Part shown: positions 37,039 through 44,737 of the stretch, piece after piece
Position numbering within the stretch: the first letter of the stretch is position 1
How the letters are laid out: every line of letters starts with the position of its first letter
NCBI GenBank assembly: GCA_902774115.1
Contig: CACYHH010000008.1
Span: 1-44,737 of the forward strand
Direction of reading: 5' to 3'
Length of the DNA stretch: 44,737 nt
From: an uncultured Spirochaetales bacterium
GTDB taxonomy: Bacteria > UBP6 > UBA1177
Position numbers and translations under genes: made by a program
Notes under the pieces: generated by a model
What the model saw: the letters and a program-made list of their open reading frames with translations, nothing else
Told to the model about the DNA's origin: nothing
The model's database searches: none

Positions 37039-40000
37039 TTACAAATCGGCAACGCAGCGGACATATCCGTAAGAATATCTGCTCATCTCTCCGCTGGCAA
37101 AATCAAAGTAATAGTCGCTGGACGATTTAAGTCTGAACATATCGCCTAATATCGAATAACCGTCAAACGAGTACCCTGAACATCTGCCGTTTGAAGACTG
37201 GCTCGTCAGGAAATCATCCTTGTTCGGGCAGACACTTTTCCTGATAAGCAGGGCGACTTCCGATTTTTCAGGAACTCTCCAGTTATTTTTTCCGCCGTAA
37301 TTCTCGGCGCTAAGGCTGTTGCAGTAAGCCTGCGAGTCGCTTACGTAATAAGTCCTATCATCGGAAGCCTTAGACCAGAGAAGGTCATAGATTTCAAACG
37401 GGAACTCTATTTCCGAAACATTCGCCGGATCGGAAACACTTCTGACGCAGCGGACTTTTTCGTCATCGTATTCAGAATCCCACGACTTTTGTGAAGCGGT
37501 CATAAAATCCAATCCTGTGAAATGGTCCCCGTTTAAGACTGTTGAAGTCCAAAGTGTGTTGAGTTCGCCTAAAGCCGAGTATTTTCCGGCAGTATCAGGC
37601 TTGCAATTGCCTTCAGGGCAGTTTTTGACAAGAGTCTGGACTTCTTCCATCGTCGGAACTCTCCAGTTGTTCGAACCGCCTTCGACAAGATCCTGGCAGT
37701 ATGCCGCAGCTTCATACCAGGACAAGTCAGATGCCGAGCGTTCCGACCAGACAAGGCCGCTTGCGCTGTCGGTGTAAGGAAATTCCGGATTCGGAAGAGA
37801 ATCGTCCTTTATACACCTTGAAACCGAATAATTATCTGAGTTGTTTATTGACAGGTCTGTAAGCGATCCGCCCATCGTATTGACAGCCCATGCGTAGTAA
37901 ACGCCGTCAGACTCATCTGAAGGCGTTCCGGATAAAATATATGCACCGTAATCGTAAAGAGAGGTCTCAAACCCGTCTACTTCCGTGCACTTTTCTTCGT
38001 CTTCCTCGTCGAAACATCCGGCGCTGAAATAGCTGCATGCATCGGTTACAGGACACTCTCCGCCTGTTTTCAGCTTCTCGCTTGCAGTAAGGATCGTGCG
38101 GATCTCGTCTATTGTCGGGATCCTCCACTGCGATATGCCGCCGGATTTCGATTCGCGGCACTGAACCGCCTTGTCTTTCCAACTGATCTCCGTCATGAAA
38201 AAATCGACCTGAGACCAGACATAATGGGTCGAAGCGTCTTCGCACGGAGCGGAGCGCGATTCATCGCACAGCGGAATTCCCGTGTCGGGCTCTGTATCCG
38301 ACCTGACGCAGCGGACAAAAGGTCCGTCTTCATCAGCATCGGCGGTACTGATTTCTCCGTCTTCCGTATTGATAGTTAAAGCGCCGTCGGGACCGCCGTA
38401 ATAGTAGCCGAATGTCGAAGTCCAGAAATAATCGCCTTCGTCTTCCGGGAACATCGAAATCGGCTTCGCCGTTTTTGAATAGTCGACAAGGCTCAGAAGC
38501 TCGTTTTTGTTCGGAAGCCTCCAGTCGGTATATCCTGCATAGTTCAGGTTAGCGCAGTAAGCCAAAGCCTCCTTCCAATTCAGCTCAGCGGCATAACCTT
38601 TCTGCCATACGAGATTCGTTGCAGAATCCTTGACTATTTCGTCTCCCTCCTGCGTAAGGACCGAGAAACTTCCTTCAACCGCTTTGCCGTATTCGTCGCC
38701 GCGGACACAGACAAAATAATGCGCGTAACTTGCAGTGTCGTAAGAGAGCGTAGCGTTATAAGTTCCGAAAACCCAATATTTATCCTCATTTTCTGCAACC
38801 GGCGTCATTGTCCAGTAGCCGGACCCAGCAAGTTTGCTGAAATGGAAATATCTGAGAGCAGGAGATAAGATGTCGTGGTCGGCAATGCTCAGCCACTCTT
38901 TCGCGCTCGGCAGCCTCCAGTCTTCAAAACCGCCGTATTCAAGATTTTCGCATGCCGCTTTTGCTTCTTCCCAGGTTGCACTCCCGTCTACCAGTGCCCA
39001 TCTGAGACCTGTGCTTTCGTCAACGACCTGAATGTAGGAAGGCGTCAGATCGCCGCCCGTCGGCTCACCGCCTTCAGGAGATTCTTCGTCAGCCGGCACA
39101 ATTTTCGTATACTTATGCGGAACGCACGATTTTCTTCCGGCATAGCTGCCGTTCTGTCCGTAGAAATCTTCTCCCGGCGCCGGACAGTCGATAATCGAGC
39201 CGTTGCCGTTGCTGCAGTGGACCTGACCCGTGCAGAGAACTTTCGAGTAGATACCGGGTTCGACCGGAGTCGTGTCCTCGTCAACAGGTTCCGGAACATC
39301 GGTATCGTCAATCGGTTCGTCGTCATCGTTTTCTGCAGGCTCATCGTCATCAGTTTCAGCTACCGGTTCGTCATCGTCTGTTTCTGCCGGTTCGCTGTCG
39401 CCGTCATCAAGCGGGTTGTCGGTATCATCGCTATCATCTGGTTCAACCGGTTCTCCTGTATCAAGCGTGATAAAAGTGTATGCCGTGAAGTGGCCGGTCG
39501 TCATCATAATCGGATCACCCGCAGCCGCGTTCATTATCGGATCTCCCGCAGCATTTGTCATTATCGGATCCCCTGCCGAAGCAAGCATGATCGGATCTCC
39601 GGCAGCTGCCATCATAATCGGATCTCCGGCAGCACTCATCATAATCGGATCTCCGGCTGCGCTAAGCATGATCGGATCTCCTGCTGCACTTGTCATAACC
39701 GGATCTCCGGCAGCATCCCTGCCCTGAAGGACAGCATAAACGCCGTGTTCGTCGTAACTCCATTCGCCTTTTGATTCGCGGTAAACTGCAGCCGTCAAAA
39801 CCTGATTTTCAAATGATTCAGTCGCAGCCATCTTAATTATGACAGGTTTTTTGAAAACCGTGCCGCTCGGCTCGAATTCTACGACTTTACTTACAACTTT
39901 CTGACCTTCCGTGCCGACATAACCTTGGGCATCATAGATCGTCATCGTGATAGTCAGATCTTCATCGAGAGCACCGCCGGGAACTTCGATCGAAACAGAA

Positions 40001-40158
40001 TCATCGGAATTTTTGACCGTTCCGCCCTCTTCTGCTGAAATCTCCTGCGTTACCTGCTCTTCGTAAACAGGTTTTTCCTCTTTTTTCTTTTTACCGCCGC
40101 ATGAAACAACAGCAAAAATCAAAGCAAAAACACAAATCAGACTTAAAACGCGTTTCAT
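37039..40158 (-). CDS. DUF1566-repeat surface lipoprotein with ZU5-like and AGDPIM regions (paralog C)
   Basis: This 1,039-residue lipoprotein has signal MKRVLSLICVFALIFAVVSC, then KKKKEEK, ZU5-like domain, eight repeats (the first is AGDPVM), acidic linker, four-Cys module (CTGQVHC, IDCPAPGEDFYGQN) and about five DUF1566 units. Units 2-5 show DWRLPNKNEL, QWRIPTIDEIRTIL, NWRVPTMEEVQTLV and NWRVPEKSEVALLI. Closest to paralog B. The translation start has the same upstream string (CATAAGAACCTCC on the plus strand) as B, so the duplication included the ribosome binding site. It follows the DUF1703-type ATPase gene by 24 bases. Confidence 0.85.
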   Translation of the reverse strand: MKRVLSLICVFALIFAVVSCGGKKKKEEKPVYEEQVTQEISAEEGGTVKNSDDSVSIEVPGGALDEDLTITMTIYDAQGYVGTEGQKVVSKVVEFEPSGTVFKKPVIIKMAATESFENQVLTAAVYRESKGEWSYDEHGVYAVLQGRDAAGDPVMTSAAGDPIMLSAAGDPIMMSAAGDPIMMAAAGDPIMLASAGDPIMTNAAGDPIMNAAAGDPIMMTTGHFTAYTFITLDTGEPVEPDDSDDTDNPLDDGDSEPAETDDDEPVAETDDDEPAENDDDEPIDDTDVPEPVDEDTTPVEPGIYSKVLCTGQVHCSNGNGSIIDCPAPGEDFYGQNGSYAGRKSCVPHKYTKIVPADEESPEGGEPTGGDLTPSYIQVVDESTGLRWALVDGSATWEEAKAACENLEYGGFEDWRLPSAKEWLSIADHDILSPALRYFHFSKLAGSGYWTMTPVAENEDKYWVFGTYNATLSYDTASYAHYFVCVRGDEYGKAVEGSFSVLTQEGDEIVKDSATNLVWQKGYAAELNWKEALAYCANLNYAGYTDWRLPNKNELLSLVDYSKTAKPISMFPEDEGDYFWTSTFGYYYGGPDGALTINTEDGEISTADADEDGPFVRCVRSDTEPDTGIPLCDESRSAPCEDASTHYVWSQVDFFMTEISWKDKAVQCRESKSGGISQWRIPTIDEIRTILTASEKLKTGGECPVTDACSYFSAGCFDEEDEEKCTEVDGFETSLYDYGAYILSGTPSDESDGVYYAWAVNTMGGSLTDLSINNSDNYSVSRCIKDDSLPNPEFPYTDSASGLVWSERSASDLSWYEAAAYCQDLVEGGSNNWRVPTMEEVQTLVKNCPEGNCKPDTAGKYSALGELNTLWTSTVLNGDHFTGLDFMTASQKSWDSEYDDEKVRCVRSVSDPANVSEIEFPFEIYDLLWSKASDDRTYYVSDSQAYCNSLSAENYGGKNNWRVPEKSEVALLIRKSVCPNKDDFLTSQSSNGRCSGYSFDGYSILGDMFRLKSSSDYYFDFASGEMSRYSYGYVRCVADL
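39270..39450 (-). repeat. Acidic TDDDEP linker repeat, paralog C
   Basis: TDDDEP and NDDDEP units with DSDDTDNPLDDGDSEP-like lead; the unit count differs from paralogs A and B. Confidence 0.7.
39505..39711 (-). repeat. AGDPIM repeat array, paralog C (8 copies)
   Basis: Eight copies at nine-residue spacing; the first is AGDPVM. The last four copies match those of paralog B nearly exactly. Confidence 0.85.
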
Positions 40159-40182
40159 AAGAACCTCCTATAAAAAATCTGA

Positions 40183-41724
40183 TTACAAATCTTCTTTCAA
40201 ATATTCGCTGACACAGCGTTTTTCCTTATCAACCACAATAGAAACGGCAATCTTTTTGCGCGGATCGGCTGCAAATTCATCGGCATAACCTTTTATTTTT
40301 ATCTGGTTTATTCCTTCTAGCGCAGTTGTAGGAGCCATTTTATACTCAAAAATGTAGATAGAATCTTTTGTTTTGATTACCGCATCGGCTCTGCCTTTGT
40401 ATGAAGAAAGTTCGCTTGCAACCCTATAGCCCAAAGTTTTCAACAGAACATAGATCAATGACGAAAAATAATTCTCGTTTTCTTTCGGAATTATCTGGTA
40501 AGGAATTGAAGCAAAAAGCGCGTTTACAGCGGTAATAAAACCGTCAATGTCGCCTGCTCTCAAAGAGTCCAGCATTTTATCGTCATGGTTTCCGTATTTC
40601 TGATCGGTGAAATTTGTAAGCAGATACGCGGCAAACGACTGTCTGACTTCTTCATTCGGATAGTCGAGCAGATATTTTCCGTTTTCATTTTTCCCGACAA
40701 TCGTGAGGTAGCCGGTCTGGAACATCAGTGCTTTTATGTCTATTTTTGTTACATCGAAATTGTTAAGATCAAGCTCTGAAATTGCAGTATTTTCGAGCTC
40801 TTTGATATCAATCCCGTGTTCGCGGATAAAATCGACCAGAAGTTTGGGAAGACCGCTTTCAAACCAGTAGTTTTTAAACTCTTTTTTAGCAAAAAAATTA
40901 AGCATCGAAAAGGGATTGTAAATGTGAGTCTTTCCGTCAAATTTGTATCCGTCATACCAGAATTTTATCTGCTCATCTAGACCGTCACGCAAAATTTCAA
41001 GTTCTTCGCAAGCAGCATCCTTGTATTCACTGAAATATTCGTTTAAATCATCTTTCGTGAATCCGCAGATGGCAGCAAAATTTTTGTCCATAGAAATGTC
41101 AGCCAGGTTGTTAAGTTCGGAAAAAATAGAAAGTTTTGAAAAACGCGAAATTCCTGTGATAAGTACGAATCTGAGCATGCTGCTGCATCCCTTGATCGCG
41201 CCGTAAAAATTGCGCAGAATCTCCCTGTTTTCCTCAGCACGTTCCAATTTGTTGATGTGATCGACTATCGGTTTATCGTATTCGTCAATCAGAAGAACAA
41301 CCTTTTCCCCTGTTTTTTCGTAAAGTTTCGTAATCAGCTCGTCCAATTTGCCTCTGTTTGATTCGGCAGTGAGTTTGACACCGTTTCTATCCGCTTCTTT
41401 TTCAAGCACGGAATCTACAGACCTTTTCAGACCCACAAAGTCTTCGCTTTCACCTCTGTTAAAATCAATCGTGATTACCGGGACTTCCTTCCAATCAAAA
41501 TTGTTTTCGATCCAAAGTCCTTTAAAAAGTTCCTTTTTTCCTTCAAACAAATTTTTAAGTGTTGAAATGAGCAGCGATTTTCCGAATCTGCGCGGACGCG
41601 AAAGAAACACGTATTGGGAAAGATTCAACAAATCGTAAATTATTTTCGTTTTGTCTGCATAAATTCCGTTCCACTCGATAAGACCTGCGAAATCCTGCTG
41701 ACCGATAGGCAATCTTTTCAACAT
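40183..41724 (-). CDS. AAA-ATPase-like protein with PD-(D/E)XK nuclease-like C-terminus (DUF1703 type)
   Basis: This 513-residue protein belongs to the AAA-ATPase_like / PDDEXK_9 (DUF1703) family: IGQQDFAGLIEWNGIYADKT at the start, Walker A RPRRFGKS (43-50), Walker B VVLLIDEYDKPI, sensor region LRFVLITGISRFSKLSIFSELNN, then GFT..DL and YDGY motifs. The C-terminal part has RADAVIKTKDSIYIFEYKM, a D...ExK core, and INQIKIKGYADEF. The family is widespread, often multicopy in bacteria of gut and sediment, and of unknown biological role. It is cytosolic (no signal peptide), unlike all its neighbours. GGAGGG precedes the start. It lies in the same direction between lipoprotein genes with short gaps (43 and 24 bases), so it may be co-transcribed by chance insertion. 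Confidence 0.9.
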   Translation of the reverse strand: MLKRLPIGQQDFAGLIEWNGIYADKTKIIYDLLNLSQYVFLSRPRRFGKSLLISTLKNLFEGKKELFKGLWIENNFDWKEVPVITIDFNRGESEDFVGLKRSVDSVLEKEADRNGVKLTAESNRGKLDELITKLYEKTGEKVVLLIDEYDKPIVDHINKLERAEENREILRNFYGAIKGCSSMLRFVLITGISRFSKLSIFSELNNLADISMDKNFAAICGFTKDDLNEYFSEYKDAACEELEILRDGLDEQIKFWYDGYKFDGKTHIYNPFSMLNFFAKKEFKNYWFESGLPKLLVDFIREHGIDIKELENTAISELDLNNFDVTKIDIKALMFQTGYLTIVGKNENGKYLLDYPNEEVRQSFAAYLLTNFTDQKYGNHDDKMLDSLRAGDIDGFITAVNALFASIPYQIIPKENENYFSSLIYVLLKTLGYRVASELSSYKGRADAVIKTKDSIYIFEYKMAPTTALEGINQIKIKGYADEFAADPRKKIAVSIVVDKEKRCVSEYLKEDL

Positions 41725-41758
41725 TGAACAACCCTCCGTGTTTTTATTCCCCCATCAT

Positions 41759-41767
41759 GTAGAGACG
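41759..41767. repeat. GTAGAGACG element (half copy)
   Basis: Same 9-base head as the palindromes at 24048 and 30552, here without an obvious second arm. It sits in the 43-base gap before the DUF1703 gene. Confidence 0.35.
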
Positions 41768-44737
41768 TTACCTTACACAGCGGACATTGTTATTACCCGA
41801 CTTATTGTAGCCGTACACATACGCATCGTCGAAACCAACGCGCCACGCGCGATCTGTATTACCTGATGTAGTGGAAGAAGACCAAAGAGAAACGAGATCG
41901 TCATCGCCGAGCCTGCTGTAATAACCGTTGTTGTTCCCCATGGAGTCGCAATAGCAGTCGTTGGAGAAATCACTATTGGACAAATGATCCGGGTCTGAGA
42001 TCGCACATGCTCCGCCACTCTGAGAACCAGGGCAGTTTTGGATAACCGTTCTGAGTTCGTCTATTGTGGGAAGTCTCCAGTCGTCGTAACCGCCTTCTTC
42101 AAGGTTTTCGCAGTATGAACCTGCATCATCCCAAGTCATTGTATCTGCCGCCAACGATGACCATACGAGCTCGTATTCCGAATCTATGCACGGGAATTCG
42201 CTTTCAGGGCTGCATTCGGGAAAATCCGGTTCCGTAGCCCAGCACTCTTCTCCGTCCCACTCATAGCCTTCAACGCAGCCGCAGATGTATCCGCCGTCCA
42301 GAGTCTCCGAACACGTTCCGTCGGAATTTTCAATATCCTCACACGGGTAGAGATCGCACGGAGACGGGTTTTCGTCAACATCTGCAACGCAGCGGACTTT
42401 CGCCGTATAGTTTTGTATTTCGTTTTCCAACAATGCTTTTTGCGAAGCCGTCATGAAATCCAAAGCATTGTAATAGCGTTCGACATAGGTCGGAGTCGGA
42501 TTTTCGGTCAGAGTGGACGACCAGAGAATCGAAACATCGCCGAAAACGGAATAACCGCCGGCAATATCAGGTGCACAGTTGCCGTCATGACAGCCCTGAA
42601 CGAGAGTTGCAAGTTCTTCGATTGTCGGAAGTCTCCATGCGTACTGTTCGTCCGTTGTGCAGTATTCACTTGCCTCGCTCCAGCTGAGCTGATCTGCAGA
42701 AAGTTCCGACCAGACAAGAGAATTTTCATCGTCGGTGTACGGGAATTCCACATTGGGAATACTATTGTCCTTTACGCAGCGGATACTCGGAGTTACATAA
42801 ATATATTCGCCGTGGTGAGACTCGATCGCGCCGGTTTGGAAATTGACTCTCCATGAATAGCCTTCGCCTTCGCCCGTCTGAGTTCCTGAAACCATGAAAG
42901 TGTAGTCGTGGAACGCCGATTCAATAGCGGTCCCGGTTTCGCAGATTTCGGAATCGTAGCAGACTTCACTCGATATTTCGCTGCATTCGTCGGAGACGTA
43001 GCATTCGTCGAGGCCATCGCTCCTGAGTATCGTGCGGATTTCGCTGATTGTCGCAACTCTCCACTGCGAAATACCGCCCTGTTTTGATTCACGGCACATC
43101 ATAGCAGCTTCAAGATAATCGACCTCGTCATCACTGTCATTCACATCCTGCGACCATACTATGCCTGTTTCGGCGTCTTCGCACGGAGTGTAGCCGCTTT
43201 CGTCGCACGCCGGAACAGCCTGATATTCCGCGATATCGTCATTTCTGATGCACAGAACCGCCGCACTGGTGACACCTGTTTCACCGACAGCAAACATCGT
43301 TCCGCCGGCAACATCAATGATGAAAGCTCCGGAAGATCCGCCGTAGGTCACAGCAGATGTCGAAGTCCAGTAATTTATTGCATTTATATTCGGGAACGAG
43401 CTTTTACTAGTGAATGAAGAGTAGTCAAGAATCGTTGCGAACTCGTTTCTGTTGGGAAGTCTCCAGTCAGTGTAACCCGCATAATTCAGATTTTCGCAGT
43501 AATCAAGAGCCCTCTGCCATGACAGGTCGTTCTGGGTAGCAGCCGTCCACATAAGATCGGTCGCAGAGTCCGTAACAACAGAGTTTCCGGAAATATTCTG
43601 CGTAGTAAACGTGCCTGCAACGCCGTATTCCTCGCCGCTTACACAGGCGAAGTTGTTGTTACCCTCTTCTTTTCCGTAACTGTCATACTTCAGATGTCCG
43701 TAGCCGACATCCATAATCAGGACTTCATCCTCGCCGGTCTTGCTGTTGAGGAAATAATTAGCAGACCAGTATGAATTGTACGAAGAGAATACCGATCTGA
43801 AGTATGCGTCACGTACAGCAGGATAGCTTGAACCGCTGTCGATAATGCTCATGAGCTCTTTCGCAGTCGGAAGTCTCCATTCGCGTCCGTCCTCAGTGTC
43901 AATACTGTCGCAGAATGCAACCGCATTGTTCCATGTTCCGCCTTCCGGAGAGATATACCATCTCAAACCGGTTACCAGATCATCAACTATATTGACATCG
44001 CCTTCCTCGATTTTTTCATAAGCCTGAGGAGTGCAGGACTGTCTTGCAGCGTAGTTTGCATCCTGACCGTAAAGCGCCTCGCCTTCTTCCGGACAGTCTA
44101 TTACGGAGTAGTCTTCATCGCCATAGCACTTTGTCTGACCTGTGCAGAGAACTTTGACGACAGGGGCACTGCATTTCACTGTATCTTCGTTCCATTCGTA
44201 GTCTTCGAGGCATACAAATGCACAGTCGCCTTCCTCGGCATAGTGAGCCGTATAGTACGGATATCCCTTGCCGTTCCATGTCGGGATGTATGTGCCGCCC
44301 TCTACCCACTGCGCGTTTTCAGGAAGATCGCCGCATGATTCAGCCGGCTTTGTATCGGACTGGCAGATTTCTTCTTCATAGTGGTAGTTTGTAACGCACT
44401 CGAATGTGCATTCACTGCCGCCATCCTCAAAATATGTTGCCTCAGGTTCGGTCGACCATACTTCATCGATCCAGTGAGGAATGTAGGTTCCAACTTTCCA
44501 AGCAGCGTTTTCAGGAAGGTTCGTGCAGTTTTTCGCTGTACCGGTATCGGATACACAGACATCGTTTTCAACGTGCTGCTCTGCCGGACAAGCACATGTT
44601 CCGTTGGTCTCTACCCAACTGTATGTTGCCTTGCACTGGTAAGCGCAGTCGCCCGTTTCAGCATAGTTCGCTGTTGCACTCGAATAAGCGCTGCCGTTCC
44701 AGGTTGGAATGTACGTATCACCGCTTACCCATTCTGC
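41768..44737 (-). CDS. DUF1566-repeat surface protein with Cys-rich N-terminal repeats and EGF-like domain (partial, 5' end missing)
   Basis: The frame is open without a stop from 41768 to the right edge, giving 989 residues of a longer protein. A GTG at 44179 is in frame but is internal to the repeats and is not the start. The visible N-terminal part has about three Cys-rich repeats of about 65 residues (LPENAQWVEGGTYIPTWNG, then AHYAEEGDCAFVCLEDYEW). The four-Cys module (CTGQTKC, IDCPEEGEALYGQD) follows, then four DUF1566 units. An EGF-like segment sits near 42220-42370 (CDLYPCEDIENSDGTC, GYICGCVEGYEWDGEECW), and a fifth DUF1566 unit ends the protein in NVRCVR. There is no AGDPIM or acidic linker in the visible part. 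It shares the module order of paralogs A-C downstream and probably belongs to the same array. It is presumably secreted, but the signal lies outside the window. Confidence 0.8.
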   Translation of the reverse strand, partial: AEWVSGDTYIPTWNGSAYSSATANYAETGDCAYQCKATYSWVETNGTCACPAEQHVENDVCVSDTGTAKNCTNLPENAAWKVGTYIPHWIDEVWSTEPEATYFEDGGSECTFECVTNYHYEEEICQSDTKPAESCGDLPENAQWVEGGTYIPTWNGKGYPYYTAHYAEEGDCAFVCLEDYEWNEDTVKCSAPVVKVLCTGQTKCYGDEDYSVIDCPEEGEALYGQDANYAARQSCTPQAYEKIEEGDVNIVDDLVTGLRWYISPEGGTWNNAVAFCDSIDTEDGREWRLPTAKELMSIIDSGSSYPAVRDAYFRSVFSSYNSYWSANYFLNSKTGEDEVLIMDVGYGHLKYDSYGKEEGNNNFACVSGEEYGVAGTFTTQNISGNSVVTDSATDLMWTAATQNDLSWQRALDYCENLNYAGYTDWRLPNRNEFATILDYSSFTSKSSFPNINAINYWTSTSAVTYGGSSGAFIIDVAGGTMFAVGETGVTSAAVLCIRNDDIAEYQAVPACDESGYTPCEDAETGIVWSQDVNDSDDEVDYLEAAMMCRESKQGGISQWRVATISEIRTILRSDGLDECYVSDECSEISSEVCYDSEICETGTAIESAFHDYTFMVSGTQTGEGEGYSWRVNFQTGAIESHHGEYIYVTPSIRCVKDNSIPNVEFPYTDDENSLVWSELSADQLSWSEASEYCTTDEQYAWRLPTIEELATLVQGCHDGNCAPDIAGGYSVFGDVSILWSSTLTENPTPTYVERYYNALDFMTASQKALLENEIQNYTAKVRCVADVDENPSPCDLYPCEDIENSDGTCSETLDGGYICGCVEGYEWDGEECWATEPDFPECSPESEFPCIDSEYELVWSSLAADTMTWDDAGSYCENLEEGGYDDWRLPTIDELRTVIQNCPGSQSGGACAISDPDHLSNSDFSNDCYCDSMGNNNGYYSRLGDDDLVSLWSSSTTSGNTDRAWRVGFDDAYVYGYNKSGNNNVRCVR

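Noticed and set aside
41768-44179. GTG 44179 as the start of the last DUF1566 protein
   Set aside because: The frame continues without a stop to the window edge with homologous Cys-rich repeats, so the true start is outside.
30618-44737. Diversity-generating retroelement acting on the DUF1566 units
   Set aside because: DUF1566-like folds are targets in some such systems, but no reverse transcriptase or template/variable repeat pair was seen in the window.

Overview
The window looks like chromosome from an uncultured, diderm (Gram-negative type) bacterium. It encodes at least five lipoproteins with clear lipoboxes, a C-terminal-Phe outer-membrane beta-barrel, a Gram-negative-length GyrB, and phosphatidylserine decarboxylase. 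The thrombospondin-type-3/VWA lipoprotein, the Asp/Thr-rich linkers and the families of DUF1566-type lipoproteins recall Myxococcota/Bradymonadota-like (old 'deltaproteobacterial') lineages. That placement is an impression from style and is not proven. No prophage, insertion sequence, CRISPR array or rRNA was seen.

Layout: (1) 1-2720 is an accessory patch. It holds the 3' end of a probable SMI1/KNR4 immunity gene, an orphan WHH/HNH nuclease toxin, a gene-poor stretch with a dispersed repeat, and a DUF4143-type AAA ATPase flanked by two decayed copies of a winged-helix coding segment. (2) 2721-6919 carries a GltA/GltD-type flavoprotein, then a lipoprotein and a LolD/MacB-like ABC ATPase and permease; the permease has a remarkable histidine-rich extracytoplasmic loop that suggests metal handling. 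(3) 7130-13584 is a two-gene unit for the cell envelope: an outer-membrane barrel with an Ala/Glu/Pro linker and a 1,718-residue zinc-metalloprotease lipoprotein, with a good promoter before and a good terminator after. (4) 13657-22138 has a near-consensus promoter followed by six tightly overlapping genes of unknown function, four of them membrane proteins, and then a large PDZ/S41 C-terminal processing protease. This is the best candidate for an undescribed system. (5) 22239-25280 contains a TSP3/VWA lipoprotein, tRNA-Thr(CGT) on the minus strand, and psd. (6) 25527-30527 is gyrB-gyrA.

(7) 30618-44737, on the minus strand, is a run of five closely spaced genes. Four are giant secreted proteins built from DUF1566 (Lcl C-terminal-like) repeats. 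Three of these are complete lipoproteins that share a ZU5-like N-terminal domain interrupted by a 9-residue AGDPIM repeat, an acidic TDDDEP-type linker, a four-cysteine module and about five DUF1566 units. The fourth runs off the right edge and has Cys-rich repeats and an EGF-like insertion. A DUF1703-type AAA ATPase/PD-(D/E)XK gene sits among them. The array looks like an expanding surface-protein family.

Housekeeping-type promoters can be read at several places (TTGACA-17-TAATAT, TTGATT-16-TATAAT, TTGACT-16-TACAAT). Many starts have strong AGGAGG-type ribosome binding sites, and some use TTG. All functions are inferred from reading motifs; no database search was possible.
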